Notes under the pieces: model-generated
Database searches by the model: none
Seen by the model: only the letters and a program-made list of their open reading frames with translations
What the model was told of the DNA's origin: nothing
Program-made: the position numbers and the translations under genes
Part shown: positions 1 to 8,827 of the stretch, in pieces
How positions within the stretch are numbered: position 1 is the stretch's first letter
Layout: every line of letters starts with the position of its first letter
NCBI GenBank assembly: GCA_025463305.1
Contig: JAOBWK010000087.1
Location: forward strand, 1-41,080
Length of the DNA stretch: 41,080 nucleotides
Origin: Ilumatobacteraceae bacterium
GTDB taxonomy: Bacteria; Actinomycetota; Acidimicrobiia; Acidimicrobiales; Ilumatobacteraceae
Direction: 5' to 3'

Positions 1-408
1 GTACTCGATCCGGTCCGTCAACCATGCGATCACGCCGAGGTCGAGCACGATCTTGCCGAGCGCGATCACGGCCAGACCGGCTGCGAACTGCACCGCATGG
101 CTGCTGGTTGCCGCAATGGCCGCGCCGAACGACATCACCAGCAGCCCACACGAGATCGCCAGGCGTCGCTCGAAGCGTCCGGCGAAGTGGGTGACGAGCG
201 GCGCGCTGAGGCCGACCAGTTCGCTGACGGCGATCGCTGCGCCGACGGTGGACAGGCTGACGTGCAGGCCGCTGGCGATCGTCGCGATGAACGGGGCCAC
301 GAACCGCGACGCGCTGTTCGCCGTGACCTTTGCGACGGTCAGCGGCGTGATGGCTCGACGGACCTCGCCCGGATACGACTCGTCGAGACGGCTGGCCAAC
401 ACGGGCAT
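1..408 (-). CDS. MFS transporter, N-terminal part (cut by window edge)
   Basis: The minus strand reads open from an ATG at 406-408 to the window edge, 136 codons with no stop. The product starts MPVLASRLDESYPGEVRR and then shows alternating hydrophobic segments (around residues 35-65, 80-100 and 110-128) with a short basic loop, AGRFERRLA, between the second and third. This is the layout of the first transmembrane helices of a major facilitator superfamily permease. The substrate cannot be told from this fragment. The gene is divergent from aspartokinase, with 78 bases between the two starts. Assignment rests on hydrophobicity pattern and general resemblance only. Confidence 0.65.
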   Translation of the reverse strand, partial: MPVLASRLDESYPGEVRRAITPLTVAKVTANSASRFVAPFIATIASGLHVSLSTVGAAIAVSELVGLSAPLVTHFAGRFERRLAISCGLLVMSFGAAIAATSSHAVQFAAGLAVIALGKIVLDLGVIAWLTDRIEY

Positions 409-471
409 CCACCGTAACCAAGTTCACTCCGACCGAGCTCCGATCGAACTGGAAGATCTGGTTGCGCTGGG

Positions 472-477
472 TAACCT
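472..477 (+). promoter_or_regulatory. -10 box (TAACCT) of aspartokinase
   Basis: TAACCT matches the actinobacterial TANNNT -10 consensus and ends 9 bases before the GTG start at 487. No Shine-Dalgarno sequence lies between, so a leaderless or nearly leaderless transcript is inferred. No convincing -35 box is visible. Confidence 0.4.
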
Positions 478-486
478 TCCTGCCCA

Positions 487-1737
487 GTGGGTCTCATCGT
501 TCAGAAATATGGCGGAACATCGGTTGCCGATCCCGATCGCATGCGTGCGGTCGCGGAGCACGTGGCCTTCACCAAACGCCACGGCAACGACGTCGTCGTC
601 GTCGTCAGCGCGATGGGCAAGACCACCGACAACCTGATTGCTCTGGCGACCCAGGTGTCCAACACGAGGCCCGGTCGCGAGATGGACATGCTGCTCACGA
701 CCGGCGAACGGATGTCAGCGGCGCTCGTCTGCATGGCGCTGAACGACCTCGGCGTCGATGCGATCAGCTTCACCGGCAGCCAGGTCGGGATCATCACCGA
801 CAACGTGCACGGCAAGGCCAAGATCGTCGAGGTCAAGGGTGACCGGGTGCGCGCCGCGCTCGCCCAGGGCAAGGTCTGCGTCGTCGCCGGCTTCCAGGGC
901 GTTTCCGTCGACAAGGAGATCACCACGATGGGCCGCGGCGCGAGCGACCTGACGGCTTCCGCGCTCGCCAAGGCGCTCAACGCCGACGCGTGCGAGATCT
1001 ACACCGACGTCACCGGCGTGTTCAGCGCCGACCCGCGCATCGTCCCCCGCGCCCGCAAGCTCGCCCACGTCAACTTCGACGAGATGCTCGAGATGGCCGG
1101 CGCCGGCAGCAAGGTCCTCGCGCTGCGCAGCGTCGAGTTCGCCCGCAACCACAACGTTCCGCTCCACGTCCGCTCCAGCTTCACCTGGGAGCCGGGCACG
1201 TGGGTCACGGCCAAGGAGCCCAGCATGGAAGAGCCCATCATCTCCGGTGTCGTCACCGACACGAGCGACGCCAAGGTCACCGTCGTCGGCGTGCCCGACC
1301 GGCCAGGCATCTCGGCCACCCTGTTCGAGCCGCTCGCCGCGGCGAACGTGAACGTCGACATGATCGTGCAGAACACGTCGAAGGCCGGCACCACCGACAT
1401 CAGCTTCACGATGCCGAAGGCCGACATGGCGGTCGCCGAGCAGATCGTCGCCCGCGTCGCTGCCGAGATCGGCGCGATCGAGGTCACCCACGATCCGAGC
1501 ATCTCCAAGATCAGCCTCGTCGGCGCCGGCATGAAGACCAGCCCGGGCATCGCCGCGAAGATGTTCCGTGTGCTCGCCGACGTCGGCGTGAACATCGAGA
1601 TGATCTCGACGAGCACGATCCGGATCAGCGTGGTGTGCGCGGCCTCGGACCTCGAGCTGGCCGCCCGCAGCCTGCACACCGCGTTCGGCCTCGACAGCGG
1701 CCAGGACTACGGCGGCCCGCTGCCCGAGCGCAAGTGA
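487..1737 (+). CDS. lysC: Aspartate kinase (aspartokinase), alpha subunit
   Basis: The enzyme phosphorylates L-aspartate, the first step toward lysine, threonine, methionine and diaminopimelate. The 416-residue product begins MGLIVQKYGGTSV; KYGGTSV (residues 7-13) is the nucleotide/aspartate-binding signature of aspartokinases. The kinase domain fills about residues 1-245 and includes the GRGASDLTASALAKAL segment. Two ACT regulatory domains follow (about 265-335 and 345-405), with VNVDMIVQNTS and VGVNIEMIST typical of the lysine/threonine-binding alpha2-beta2 type. The GTG start at 487 puts the signature at its usual distance from the N terminus. The second enzyme of the pathway, asd, lies 1 kb downstream on the same strand, separated by a methyltransferase. 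Confidence 0.95.
   Translation: MGLIVQKYGGTSVADPDRMRAVAEHVAFTKRHGNDVVVVVSAMGKTTDNLIALATQVSNTRPGREMDMLLTTGERMSAALVCMALNDLGVDAISFTGSQVGIITDNVHGKAKIVEVKGDRVRAALAQGKVCVVAGFQGVSVDKEITTMGRGASDLTASALAKALNADACEIYTDVTGVFSADPRIVPRARKLAHVNFDEMLEMAGAGSKVLALRSVEFARNHNVPLHVRSSFTWEPGTWVTAKEPSMEEPIISGVVTDTSDAKVTVVGVPDRPGISATLFEPLAAANVNVDMIVQNTSKAGTTDISFTMPKADMAVAEQIVARVAAEIGAIEVTHDPSISKISLVGAGMKTSPGIAAKMFRVLADVGVNIEMISTSTIRISVVCAASDLELAARSLHTAFGLDSGQDYGGPLPERK
1225..1737 (+). CDS. Probable internal start: aspartokinase beta subunit
   Basis: An in-frame ATG at 1225 (codon 247 of lysC) is preceded by AAGGAG at 1213-1218 with a 6-base spacer, a near-ideal ribosome binding site inside the coding sequence. The resulting 170-residue product starts MEEPIISGVVTD and consists of the two ACT domains. 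In corynebacterial aspartokinases the beta subunit is made from an overlapping frame starting at the equivalent Met-Glu-Glu. The visible site supports the same alpha2-beta2 arrangement here; expression of the short form is inferred. Confidence 0.65.
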   Translation: MEEPIISGVVTDTSDAKVTVVGVPDRPGISATLFEPLAAANVNVDMIVQNTSKAGTTDISFTMPKADMAVAEQIVARVAAEIGAIEVTHDPSISKISLVGAGMKTSPGIAAKMFRVLADVGVNIEMISTSTIRISVVCAASDLELAARSLHTAFGLDSGQDYGGPLPERK

Positions 1738-1804
1738 CCCACGACCCGGCTCAGGCCTGCTCCGTCGCTGTGACCGCGCGCCGCCGACCTGCGAGACTGC
1801 GCTG

Positions 1805-2641
1805 ATGCCGCGCCGCGCCCAGCTCATCCCATGGCGCACCGCGGGACGAGTGAGCGAGGACCAGACCTCGGCCGACGACGTCGTGCGCCAGATCGGCTGG
1901 GTCTTCAACAACGAGACCGGCGACAGCCTCGATCTCGAGGAGTTCACCGGCACCGGGGATCAGGAGATCTTCGCCTACCTCACGGCGTTCGATCTGCTCA
2001 GCCCGGAGATCGGCGAGCAGACGCTGGTCGAGATCGGATCGGGCATCGGCCGGATGACCGCCGGCTTCAGCAAGGCGTTCGGTCAGGTGATCGCGTGCGA
2101 CCTCGATGCCGCGTTCCTCGAGCGCTGCCGGCAGACGGTGGCCAAGCTCGGCATCGTCGAGCGGCTGCGCACCATCCACGTCGCCGACGGCCGGACCCTC
2201 GCCATCGACGACGCCGAGGCGGACCTCACGTTCAGCTACATCACCCTCCAGCACTGCGATCACAACGACGCGCTGTCGCTCGTCGGGGAAGCGGCACGGG
2301 TCACCAAGCCCGGCGGCCACATCGCCCTCAACTTCCGCACCTGGACCGGCATCGACGTGCTGCTCTGGCCGCTCGGCAAGATCACCCGAGCGCTGTGGCG
2401 GGTGCCCGGCTTCGGCCCGTGGCTCGCCAAGCGCCGGCTCGCCTCGCGCCTCGGCTGGCAAGCCAACCGGCTCTCGCCCGATCAGGTGTCGCGCTACCTC
2501 GACGGCCTCGAGGAGAAGTTCGCGACGCGCACCATCTTCCACTCGCCGCTGCGGTCGATGCCCCAGCGCAGCGATGCGGCGATGCGCACCTTCGACGGCG
2601 TCAACGCCAGCCACTGGTGGCTCGTCGCCGAACGGCTGTAG
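1805..2641 (+). CDS. Class I SAM-dependent methyltransferase
   Basis: The 278-residue product has a Rossmann-type methyltransferase core. Motif I is LVEIGSGIGRMTAGF (about residues 74-88), the acidic end of strand 2 is VIACDLD, motif II/III is HVADGRTLAIDDAEADLTFSYITLQHC, and a post-core KPGGHIALNFRTW follows. The C-terminal 90 residues are basic and aromatic (WRVPGFGPWLAKRR) and may bind the substrate. No substrate can be named. It begins 67 bases after lysC on the same strand; whether it is co-transcribed with lysC and asd is unknown, and it has no evident role in the aspartate pathway. Confidence 0.8.
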   Translation: MPRRAQLIPWRTAGRVSEDQTSADDVVRQIGWVFNNETGDSLDLEEFTGTGDQEIFAYLTAFDLLSPEIGEQTLVEIGSGIGRMTAGFSKAFGQVIACDLDAAFLERCRQTVAKLGIVERLRTIHVADGRTLAIDDAEADLTFSYITLQHCDHNDALSLVGEAARVTKPGGHIALNFRTWTGIDVLLWPLGKITRALWRVPGFGPWLAKRRLASRLGWQANRLSPDQVSRYLDGLEEKFATRTIFHSPLRSMPQRSDAAMRTFDGVNASHWWLVAERL

Positions 2642-2678
2642 TTCCCCGGAACGGGTCCGCGCTGCGACCAGGGCAAAC

Positions 2679-2707
2679 GGTCGAACAATTCCGGCCAGGG
2701 GTCGAAC
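2679..2707 (+). repeat. Direct repeat GGTCGAAC, 21 bp apart, upstream of asd
   Basis: GGTCGAAC occurs at 2679-2686 and again at 2700-2707, start to start 21 bp, or about two helical turns, in the 131-bp gap before asd. Two same-face sites suggest binding of a regulator, but no regulator can be assigned. Confidence 0.35.
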
Positions 2708-2763
2708 CTGCGCCGTTAGCCTTGATCGGCGTATCGCGGCCAGTGTGGTCCGCACAGCGGTAG

Positions 2764-3807
<1,044 letters not shown>

Positions 3808-3808
3808 A

Positions 3809-3830
3809 CCTCGAGCCGCTGAACTCGAGG
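3809..3830. terminator. Possible bidirectional terminator between asd and the MazG-like gene
   Basis: CCTCGAG (3809-3815) and CTCGAGG (3824-3830) form a perfect 7-bp stem with an 8-base loop, between two convergent genes and right after the asd stop. No T-run follows on either strand, so the role is inferred from position. Confidence 0.4.
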
Positions 3831-3848
3831 CGCTGACGACCCGTCCGG

Positions 3849-4130
3849 CTACGGGCAGGCGCAGGGCAACGCGTGGCAGCGTGGGCAGCCGTCGGCGTAG
3901 CGCTGGACGGCTTCGTCGAGGTCGATGCCCATCTGGTTGGCGAGCGTGGCCACCCACGCGAGCACGTCGCCGAACTCGTGCAGCTGCTGGGCCGGTGTGC
4001 CCTTGCGCACGGCCTGGGCCAGCTCGCCGACCTCCTCGGCCAGCCACGCCACGGTGCTCGGGGTGCCACGCGCTCGGTCGCGGTCGCCGAACGTTCGCTC
4101 GATGACGTCTTGCAGTTCGCGGATCTCCAT
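3849..4130 (-). CDS. Short MazG-like nucleotide pyrophosphohydrolase
   Basis: The 93-residue product is a single all-alpha NTP-pyrophosphohydrolase domain. The metal-binding motif is visible as WLAEEVGELAQA (E32, E33, E36) followed by EFGDVLAW (E52, D55). Family members hydrolyse (d)NTPs to monophosphates and clear aberrant nucleotides; the substrate here is unknown. The C terminus is cysteine-rich, CPRCHALPCACP, and could bind a metal. The ATG at 4128-4130 was chosen because the domain begins there (MEIRELQDVIERTF). The gene is 11 bases downstream of the alpha-glucosidase and probably co-transcribed with it. Confidence 0.8.
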   Translation of the reverse strand: MEIRELQDVIERTFGDRDRARGTPSTVAWLAEEVGELAQAVRKGTPAQQLHEFGDVLAWVATLANQMGIDLDEAVQRYADGCPRCHALPCACP

Positions 4131-4141
4131 GGTTCGTCCCT

Positions 4142-5770
4142 TCAGTCGCCGCGCCGGCGGATGACCACCGTCGACTCGGGGGCGATGCGCAGCAGCCCAC
4201 CGTCGCCACCGGCAGCGCCCGGCTGGCTCTCGAACTCGACGTGGTGCTCGCCCTCGGGCACGAACTCGAAGGCCTTGTCGTCGAGGTTGGCGATGATGGT
4301 GAGGTTGCCACGGAACAGCACGAGCGACGTGGCCTGCCGGTCGAAGATCTCGAACGGCTCGGCCCACAGCGCCGGCAGCCGGTGACGGAGGTCGAGCATC
4401 GCCCGGTAGCGCTCCCAGATCGATCCGGGCACGCCGACCTGCGCAGCGGCGGTGCACGGCTCGTCGAGCGGCTCGGTCTCCAGCCACGCCTTCGCCGCCG
4501 TCGTGAAGCCGTTGACCGGCTCGGAGTTCCACGGCATCGGGCCGCGGGCGACGTCGCGGCCGGATGCACCCTCGTTGCGAGTGCTGACGGGATCCATCGC
4601 CCGGCCGGTGAGCACGGCATCGGGCAGGCCGAGCTCCTCGCCCTGGTACACGAACGTGATGCCATCGAGCGCCAGCATCAACGCCATCACCGCGATCGCC
4701 CGGCGGATGCCGACCTCGCCGCCACCGAAGCGGCTCACCGCACGTGGCTGATCGTGGTTCGACAGCGCCCACGCGCCACCGCCGCGGGCGGCGCGCTCGT
4801 AGGTGAGGATGTCGGACAGGATCGTGGCCGGCTCCCAGTACGACGCACTGAGCTTGAGCACGAACCCGGCGTCAAGGCCTTTGCCGCCGACGTACTCGGT
4901 GAACCGGTCGATGTTGCGCACGTCCATCTCGCCGAGCAGCACCGCGTCGTACGGCGCGACGATGGTGCGCCACTCGTCGAAGATCTTCGTGGTCTCCGGG
5001 CGGTGGAGGTCGTGCACGTGCTGGAACGACGCGAACACGTCCTTCGGGTGCATGCCCGGCGTGATCGCGCGGACCTGCGGGTTGTCGCGGAACTCGGGAT
5101 CCTTGGTGAGCCCGTGGGCGACGTCGATGCGGAAACCGTCGACGCCACGCTCGCACCAGAACCGCAGGATCGCACGGAACTCCTCCATCACCGACGGATT
5201 GGCCCAGTTGAGATCGGGCTGCTCGGGCAGGAAGAGGTGGCAGTAATACTCGCCGGTGCCCGCGGGATCGAGGGTCCAGGCCGGGCCCCCGAAGTGGCTG
5301 ACCCAGTTGTTCGGCGGGCCGCCGTCGGGGCCGGCCGGGCGGAACAGGTAGTACTGCCGGTACGGGCTGTCGATGTCGGCGATCGCCGCTTCGAACCACG
5401 GATGCCGGTCCGAGGTGTGGTTCGGCACGATGTCGACGAAGATCCGCAACCCGCGTTCGGTGGCGCGGGCGACGAGCTCGTCGAAGTCGACCAAGGTGCC
5501 GAACGCCGGGTCCACCGCGGTGTAGTCCGCGACGTCGTAACCCTGGTCCTTGCCCGGGCTCGGGTAGAACGGCGTGATCCAGATGACGTCGATGCCGAGC
5601 CGGTCGAGCACGTCGAGCTTGGCGGTGATCCCGCCCAGATCGCCCATCCCGTCGCCGTCGCTGTCGAAGAAGCTGCGGATGTAGATCTCGTAGCCGACGG
5701 CGCCCCGCCACCAGTCGCGACCCGCCGGCAGCGTCGTTCGATCCGGTCCGTCGCCACCCGTCGCGCGCAT
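4142..5770 (-). CDS. GH13 alpha-glucosidase / oligo-1,6-glucosidase family
   Basis: The 542-residue product is a retaining glycoside hydrolase with a TIM-barrel catalytic domain. The conserved GH13 regions appear in order: DIVPNHTS (region I), GFRIDVAHG (region II, nucleophile D216), LLGEMDV (region III, acid/base Glu) and LSNHDQPR (region IV). AVGYEIYIRSFFDSDGDGMGDL at the start is typical of the oligo-1,6-glucosidase/alpha-glucosidase subfamily. No signal peptide is seen, so it acts in the cytoplasm on small alpha-glucosides. The ATG at 5768-5770 is preferred: a TACCTT -10 box on the minus strand (5777-5782) ends 6 bases before it. A GTG at 5776 is the alternative. Confidence 0.9.
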   Translation of the reverse strand: MRATGGDGPDRTTLPAGRDWWRGAVGYEIYIRSFFDSDGDGMGDLGGITAKLDVLDRLGIDVIWITPFYPSPGKDQGYDVADYTAVDPAFGTLVDFDELVARATERGLRIFVDIVPNHTSDRHPWFEAAIADIDSPYRQYYLFRPAGPDGGPPNNWVSHFGGPAWTLDPAGTGEYYCHLFLPEQPDLNWANPSVMEEFRAILRFWCERGVDGFRIDVAHGLTKDPEFRDNPQVRAITPGMHPKDVFASFQHVHDLHRPETTKIFDEWRTIVAPYDAVLLGEMDVRNIDRFTEYVGGKGLDAGFVLKLSASYWEPATILSDILTYERAARGGGAWALSNHDQPRAVSRFGGGEVGIRRAIAVMALMLALDGITFVYQGEELGLPDAVLTGRAMDPVSTRNEGASGRDVARGPMPWNSEPVNGFTTAAKAWLETEPLDEPCTAAAQVGVPGSIWERYRAMLDLRHRLPALWAEPFEIFDRQATSLVLFRGNLTIIANLDDKAFEFVPEGEHHVEFESQPGAAGGDGGLLRIAPESTVVIRRRGD

Positions 5771-5807
5771 CAGCACAAGGTATCGGGAGCCGCTCAGCGG
5801 GAGACGG

Positions 5808-6656
5808 CTACTGGCGCTCGCGGGTCCAGCGGAACGTGCGCATGCAGAGCACGAAGCCGATCACGCACCACGCCGCGAGCACCAGCGCGCCGGTGGCGTG
5901 GTTCCAGGTGTGGCCGGGCTCGACGACGAGGAAGCCGTCGGGCAGGAACACCGAGCGCATCCCCTGGCAGATCCAGAACAGGGGGAAGATCCGGGCCACG
6001 TTCAGCAGCCAGCTCGGCAGCTGCGTCACCGTGATCCACACCCCGGAGATGAACTGCAGCGCGATGAACGGCAGGTTCACCACCGCCGGCGCCGACTTGG
6101 CGTCGCGGATGACGCCACCGATCGCGATGCCGAGCAACGTCGCCGCGGTCACGCCGAGCACGAACACCCACACGAACGTTAGCCATCGGCCGGCCCCGCT
6201 CGGCAGGTGCACGTGGAAGAACGCCACACCGAGCGCGACGAGTACGACCACCTGCAGCAGCACGGTGGCGAGGACCATCCCGATCTTGCCGAGGAAGTAC
6301 GCGGCCTTGGGCATCGGCGTGCTCGCGAGGCGCTTGAGCATGCCTGCGTCGCGCTCGGTGGCGAGCCCGATCGCGAGGCCGACGAACCCGGTCGACATCA
6401 GCGCCGAACCGATGATGCCGGCGACGTAGACCTGGCTGATCTTGACGGTGGTGTGGTCGATGTCTCCGTGGAAGATCGAGGCGAACAGCAGCAGCATCAT
6501 CACCGGGAACAGCACCGTGAAGCCCAGCGCCTGCTTGCTGCGCCAGAGGTTCTTCAGCTCGACGCAGGTGCGGCCGAGGCCGAGTGCGAGCACTCCTGCG
6601 CGTGCCGGCGCCGCGGGGGTGCCGGTGGTGCTCACAGCGTCGGCGGCAGCCGTCAT
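5808..6656 (-). CDS. ABC-2 type exporter permease
   Basis: The 282-residue membrane protein has about six transmembrane helices (for example LGFTVLFPVMMLLLFASIF, MVLATVLLQVVVLVALGVAFF, FVWVFVLGVTAATLLGIAIGG and GALVLAAWCVIGFVLCM). It carries the ABC-2 pattern ATERDAGMLKRLASTPMPKAAYF between helices 2 and 3. The start ATG (6654-6656) overlaps the stop of the upstream ATPase gene as ATGA, so the two are translationally coupled and form one exporter. The cargo, perhaps a drug or lipid, is unknown. Confidence 0.85.
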   Translation of the reverse strand: MTAAADAVSTTGTPAAPARAGVLALGLGRTCVELKNLWRSKQALGFTVLFPVMMLLLFASIFHGDIDHTTVKISQVYVAGIIGSALMSTGFVGLAIGLATERDAGMLKRLASTPMPKAAYFLGKIGMVLATVLLQVVVLVALGVAFFHVHLPSGAGRWLTFVWVFVLGVTAATLLGIAIGGVIRDAKSAPAVVNLPFIALQFISGVWITVTQLPSWLLNVARIFPLFWICQGMRSVFLPDGFLVVEPGHTWNHATGALVLAAWCVIGFVLCMRTFRWTRERQ

Positions 6657-7516
6657 CGCTGCACCGCCACCATCGACAGGTAGACGTCTTCCAACGACGG
6701 CCGCGTGACGCGCAGCTCGGGGACCTCGCCGCCGAGGCGGGCGCCGAGCTCGGCGACGACCTTGGTCGGCGTCTCGGTGACGATCTCGTGTGGCGAACCG
6801 TCCTCGACCCAGCGCACCGACGACGCCGCACCGGACCTGCCGCCGAGCGTGGCGGGGGTCGCGACCTCGACGACACGGCCGGCGACGAGCACGGCGAGGC
6901 GGTCGGCCAGCGCCTCGGCCTCGTCGAGGTAGTGGGTGGTCAGCACGATGGTGGTGCCGTCGTCGCGCAGGCCGCGGATGAGGTCCCAGAACTGATGACG
7001 CGCCTCGGGATCGAAGCCGGTGGTGGGCTCGTCGAGGAACAGCAGATCCGGTCGGCCGACCACGCCGACGGCCACGTCGAGCCGCCGCTGCTGGCCGCCG
7101 GACAGCGTGTGGGCGCGAGCCGACTGCTTCTCCGTGAGGCCGACGGCGGCGAGCAGACCATCGATGTCGCGCGGCGCGGCGTAGAAGGATGCGAAGTGGC
7201 TGAGGATCTCGCGCACCGTCAGCTCGTCGGTGAACCCCGACGTCTGGAGCACGATGCCGACTCGGGCGCGCCAGTCGGCCGTGGCCTTCGCGGGATCGAT
7301 GCCGAGCACCTCGACGCTGCCACGGTCGCGGGTCCGGTAGCCCTCCATGATCTCGACGGTGGTGGTCTTGCCCGCACCGTTCGGACCGAGGATCGCGAAG
7401 ATCTCGCCGGTCGACACGGTGAGGTCGACATCCTCGACTGCGGTGAACGTGCCGTACGTCTTGTGCAGCCCACGCACCGAGATGGCAGTCGTCCCTGTGC
7501 CGATCACTGGGTCCAT
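6653..7516 (-). CDS. ABC transporter ATP-binding protein (DrrA-like)
   Basis: The 287-residue ATPase shows Walker A GPNGAGKTT (residues 44-52), signature LSGGQQRR, Walker B LLFLDEPTTGFDPEAR and the switch histidine in VLTTHYLDEAEALADR. This is the DrrA/CcmA-like class that pairs with ABC-2 permeases. The C-terminal extension GEVPELRVTRPSLEDVYLSMV is typical of that class. ATG 7516 is chosen: a TAGGTT -10 box (7523-7528, minus strand) ends 6 bases upstream, so the message is probably leaderless. A GTG at 7522 is the alternative. It powers the permease encoded next. Confidence 0.9.
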   Translation of the reverse strand: MDPVIGTGTTAISVRGLHKTYGTFTAVEDVDLTVSTGEIFAILGPNGAGKTTTVEIMEGYRTRDRGSVEVLGIDPAKATADWRARVGIVLQTSGFTDELTVREILSHFASFYAAPRDIDGLLAAVGLTEKQSARAHTLSGGQQRRLDVAVGVVGRPDLLFLDEPTTGFDPEARHQFWDLIRGLRDDGTTIVLTTHYLDEAEALADRLAVLVAGRVVEVATPATLGGRSGAASSVRWVEDGSPHEIVTETPTKVVAELGARLGGEVPELRVTRPSLEDVYLSMVAVQR

Positions 7517-7566
7517 GGCCACAACCTACGACACGCTGTCGGACCCGATGACGACGGGCCCGCGCC

Positions 7567-7956
7567 CTACGAGCGGGCGACGGGCGAGCCCTGGTGGAGC
7601 ACCATCCGCCATGCGCCGTCGTCGCGCACGAACACGTTCGTGGCCGCAACCGTGCCGGCGAGGGTTCCGTCGACCAGGTTCTCGTCGAGCGACACCCACG
7701 CCACGTCGCCACGCACCACCACGTCTTCGTTGGTGATGATGAACTGGTTGCGGCCGGCGCCCGCGAAGATCCGCCGCCACGACTCCTCGATCAGCGGCCA
7801 ACCACGCAGGATCGGCCAGCCCGGGTGGATGCAGCACGCCCGGTCGCCGTGCTCCCAGACGGCAGCCATCGCGGCCAGGTCGCGGTTCTCGTGCGCGTCG
7901 TAGAACGCCTGGTTGACGGCGAGGACGTGCTCGATCTCGGTGCCTTCGCCGCTCAT
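7567..7956 (-). CDS. SnoaL-like / nuclear transport factor 2-fold protein
   Basis: The 129-residue product has the cone-shaped alpha+beta barrel pattern of SnoaL_3/DUF4440-like proteins: an N-terminal helix VLAVNQAFYDAHENRDLAAMAAVWEH, then RACCIHPGWPILRGWPLIEESWRRIF, strands around VRGDVAWVSLDENL, and WRMVLHQGSPV at the end. Such folds serve as small-molecule isomerases, dehydratases or binding subunits; no substrate can be given. The ATG at 7954-7956 has GAGGAG about 10 bases upstream. It ends 50 bases upstream of the ABC exporter start on the same strand. Confidence 0.75.
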   Translation of the reverse strand: MSGEGTEIEHVLAVNQAFYDAHENRDLAAMAAVWEHGDRACCIHPGWPILRGWPLIEESWRRIFAGAGRNQFIITNEDVVVRGDVAWVSLDENLVDGTLAGTVAATNVFVRDDGAWRMVLHQGSPVARS

Positions 7957-8018
7957 CCGGTGGGGTCTCCTCGCTGCGTCCGCGGTTGCGCCGTGGCTGC
8001 GGCGGGTACCAGAACCCT

Positions 8019-8153
8019 ATGTCGAACGATCCGTTCACGCCGCCCGATCCGAACACCCCGCAGACGGAGCCGTCGTCGATTCCGATCGTCACCGATGTCC
8101 CCGAGCAGCTCCCGCCGGAGCACGCGCCGACGCCGTCGCCCGAACCCGAGTGA
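8019..8153 (+). CDS. Small proline-rich acidic ORF (44 residues)
   Basis: An ATG at 8019 opens a 45-codon frame ending in TGA at 8151-8153. The product begins MSNDPFTPPDPNTPQTEP and ends PTPSPEPE; it is rich in Pro, Glu, Asp and Thr, with no hydrophobic segment and no cysteine, so it is likely disordered. No clear ribosome binding site precedes it. It sits in the divergent gap between two SnoaL-like genes. I do not recognise it. It may be an actinobacterial micro-protein or simply open by base composition. Confidence 0.4.
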   Translation: MSNDPFTPPDPNTPQTEPSSIPIVTDVPEQLPPEHAPTPSPEPE

Positions 8154-8221
8154 CAGGCCACTGACCGCCCGGTGACGACGCAGCTCGTCCCCACGATGTG
8201 AGTCGCTGACGGTCGGCCTCG

Positions 8222-8227
8222 TACGCT
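8222..8227 (+). promoter_or_regulatory. -10 box (TACGCT) of the SnoaL/LLM operon
   Basis: TACGCT fits TANNNT and ends exactly 6 bases before the GTG at 8234, with no room for a Shine-Dalgarno site. This indicates leaderless translation of the operon's first gene. Confidence 0.5.
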
Positions 8228-8233
8228 CGCCGC

Positions 8234-8827
8234 GTGCCGGCCGACGCATCATCGATCGAGCGACTGCTCGCCGAGCACGAGATCCGCACGGTCTGCCTGC
8301 GCTACTGCCGCGGCATCGACCGGCGGCGGATGGACATCGTCCGCGACTGCTACCACCCGGACGCGTTGGACGAGCACGGTGACTTCCTCGGCACCGTCGA
8401 CGAGTTCATCGCGCACGCGACCACGTCGCTGACCAAGTTCGTGTCCACCGTCCACTTCGTGGGCAACATCCTCGTCGAGGTCGACGGGGACCGGGCGCGC
8501 AGCGAGTGCTACACCGTCGCCAGCCACCGCCTGGCCGCGCGCGGCGAGCGGCCGGCACGCGACCACGTCGTCGGGCTGCGCTACATCGACGACTTCGAGC
8601 GGCGCGCCGGGCACTGGCGCATCGCCGACCGGGTGTGCGTCTTCGATTGGACGCGCACCGACCCGGTGGTCGATGGTTGGGACTTCACCGACGCGTTCCG
8701 CCTCGGTCGGGTCGACGGCGACGACGTCGTGTTCGCACCGTCGCTGCGCGCCGCGATCCTCGAACGACATCAGCAACGACAACCTCCACGCCGCCCCCCA
8801 TCAGCCAACCCGGGAGACCCACGATGA
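8234..8827 (+). CDS. SnoaL-like polyketide cyclase / dehydratase-fold protein
   Basis: The 197-residue product matches SnoaL_4-type proteins. It has an N-terminal helix IERLLAEHEIRTVCLRYCRGIDRRRMDIVRDCYHPDA, a dipeptide-like DEHG, central strands with TVHFVGNILVEVDGDRARSECYTVASHR, and YIDDFERRAGHWRIADRVCVFDW. Conserved Tyr, Asp and His of the N-terminal helix region are usual for cyclases, dehydratases and aromatic-ring dioxygenase small-subunit-like proteins. The last 25 residues are low-complexity and basic. The stop overlaps the next ATG (ATGA), coupling it to an LLM oxidoreductase, so both probably act on one substrate. Confidence 0.8.
   Translation: MPADASSIERLLAEHEIRTVCLRYCRGIDRRRMDIVRDCYHPDALDEHGDFLGTVDEFIAHATTSLTKFVSTVHFVGNILVEVDGDRARSECYTVASHRLAARGERPARDHVVGLRYIDDFERRAGHWRIADRVCVFDWTRTDPVVDGWDFTDAFRLGRVDGDDVVFAPSLRAAILERHQQRQPPRRPPSANPGDPR

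Noticed and set aside
4241..6034. Long open frame antisense to the GH13 gene
   Set aside because: It is a shadow of the well-supported GH13 alpha-glucosidase with all four catalytic regions on the minus strand.
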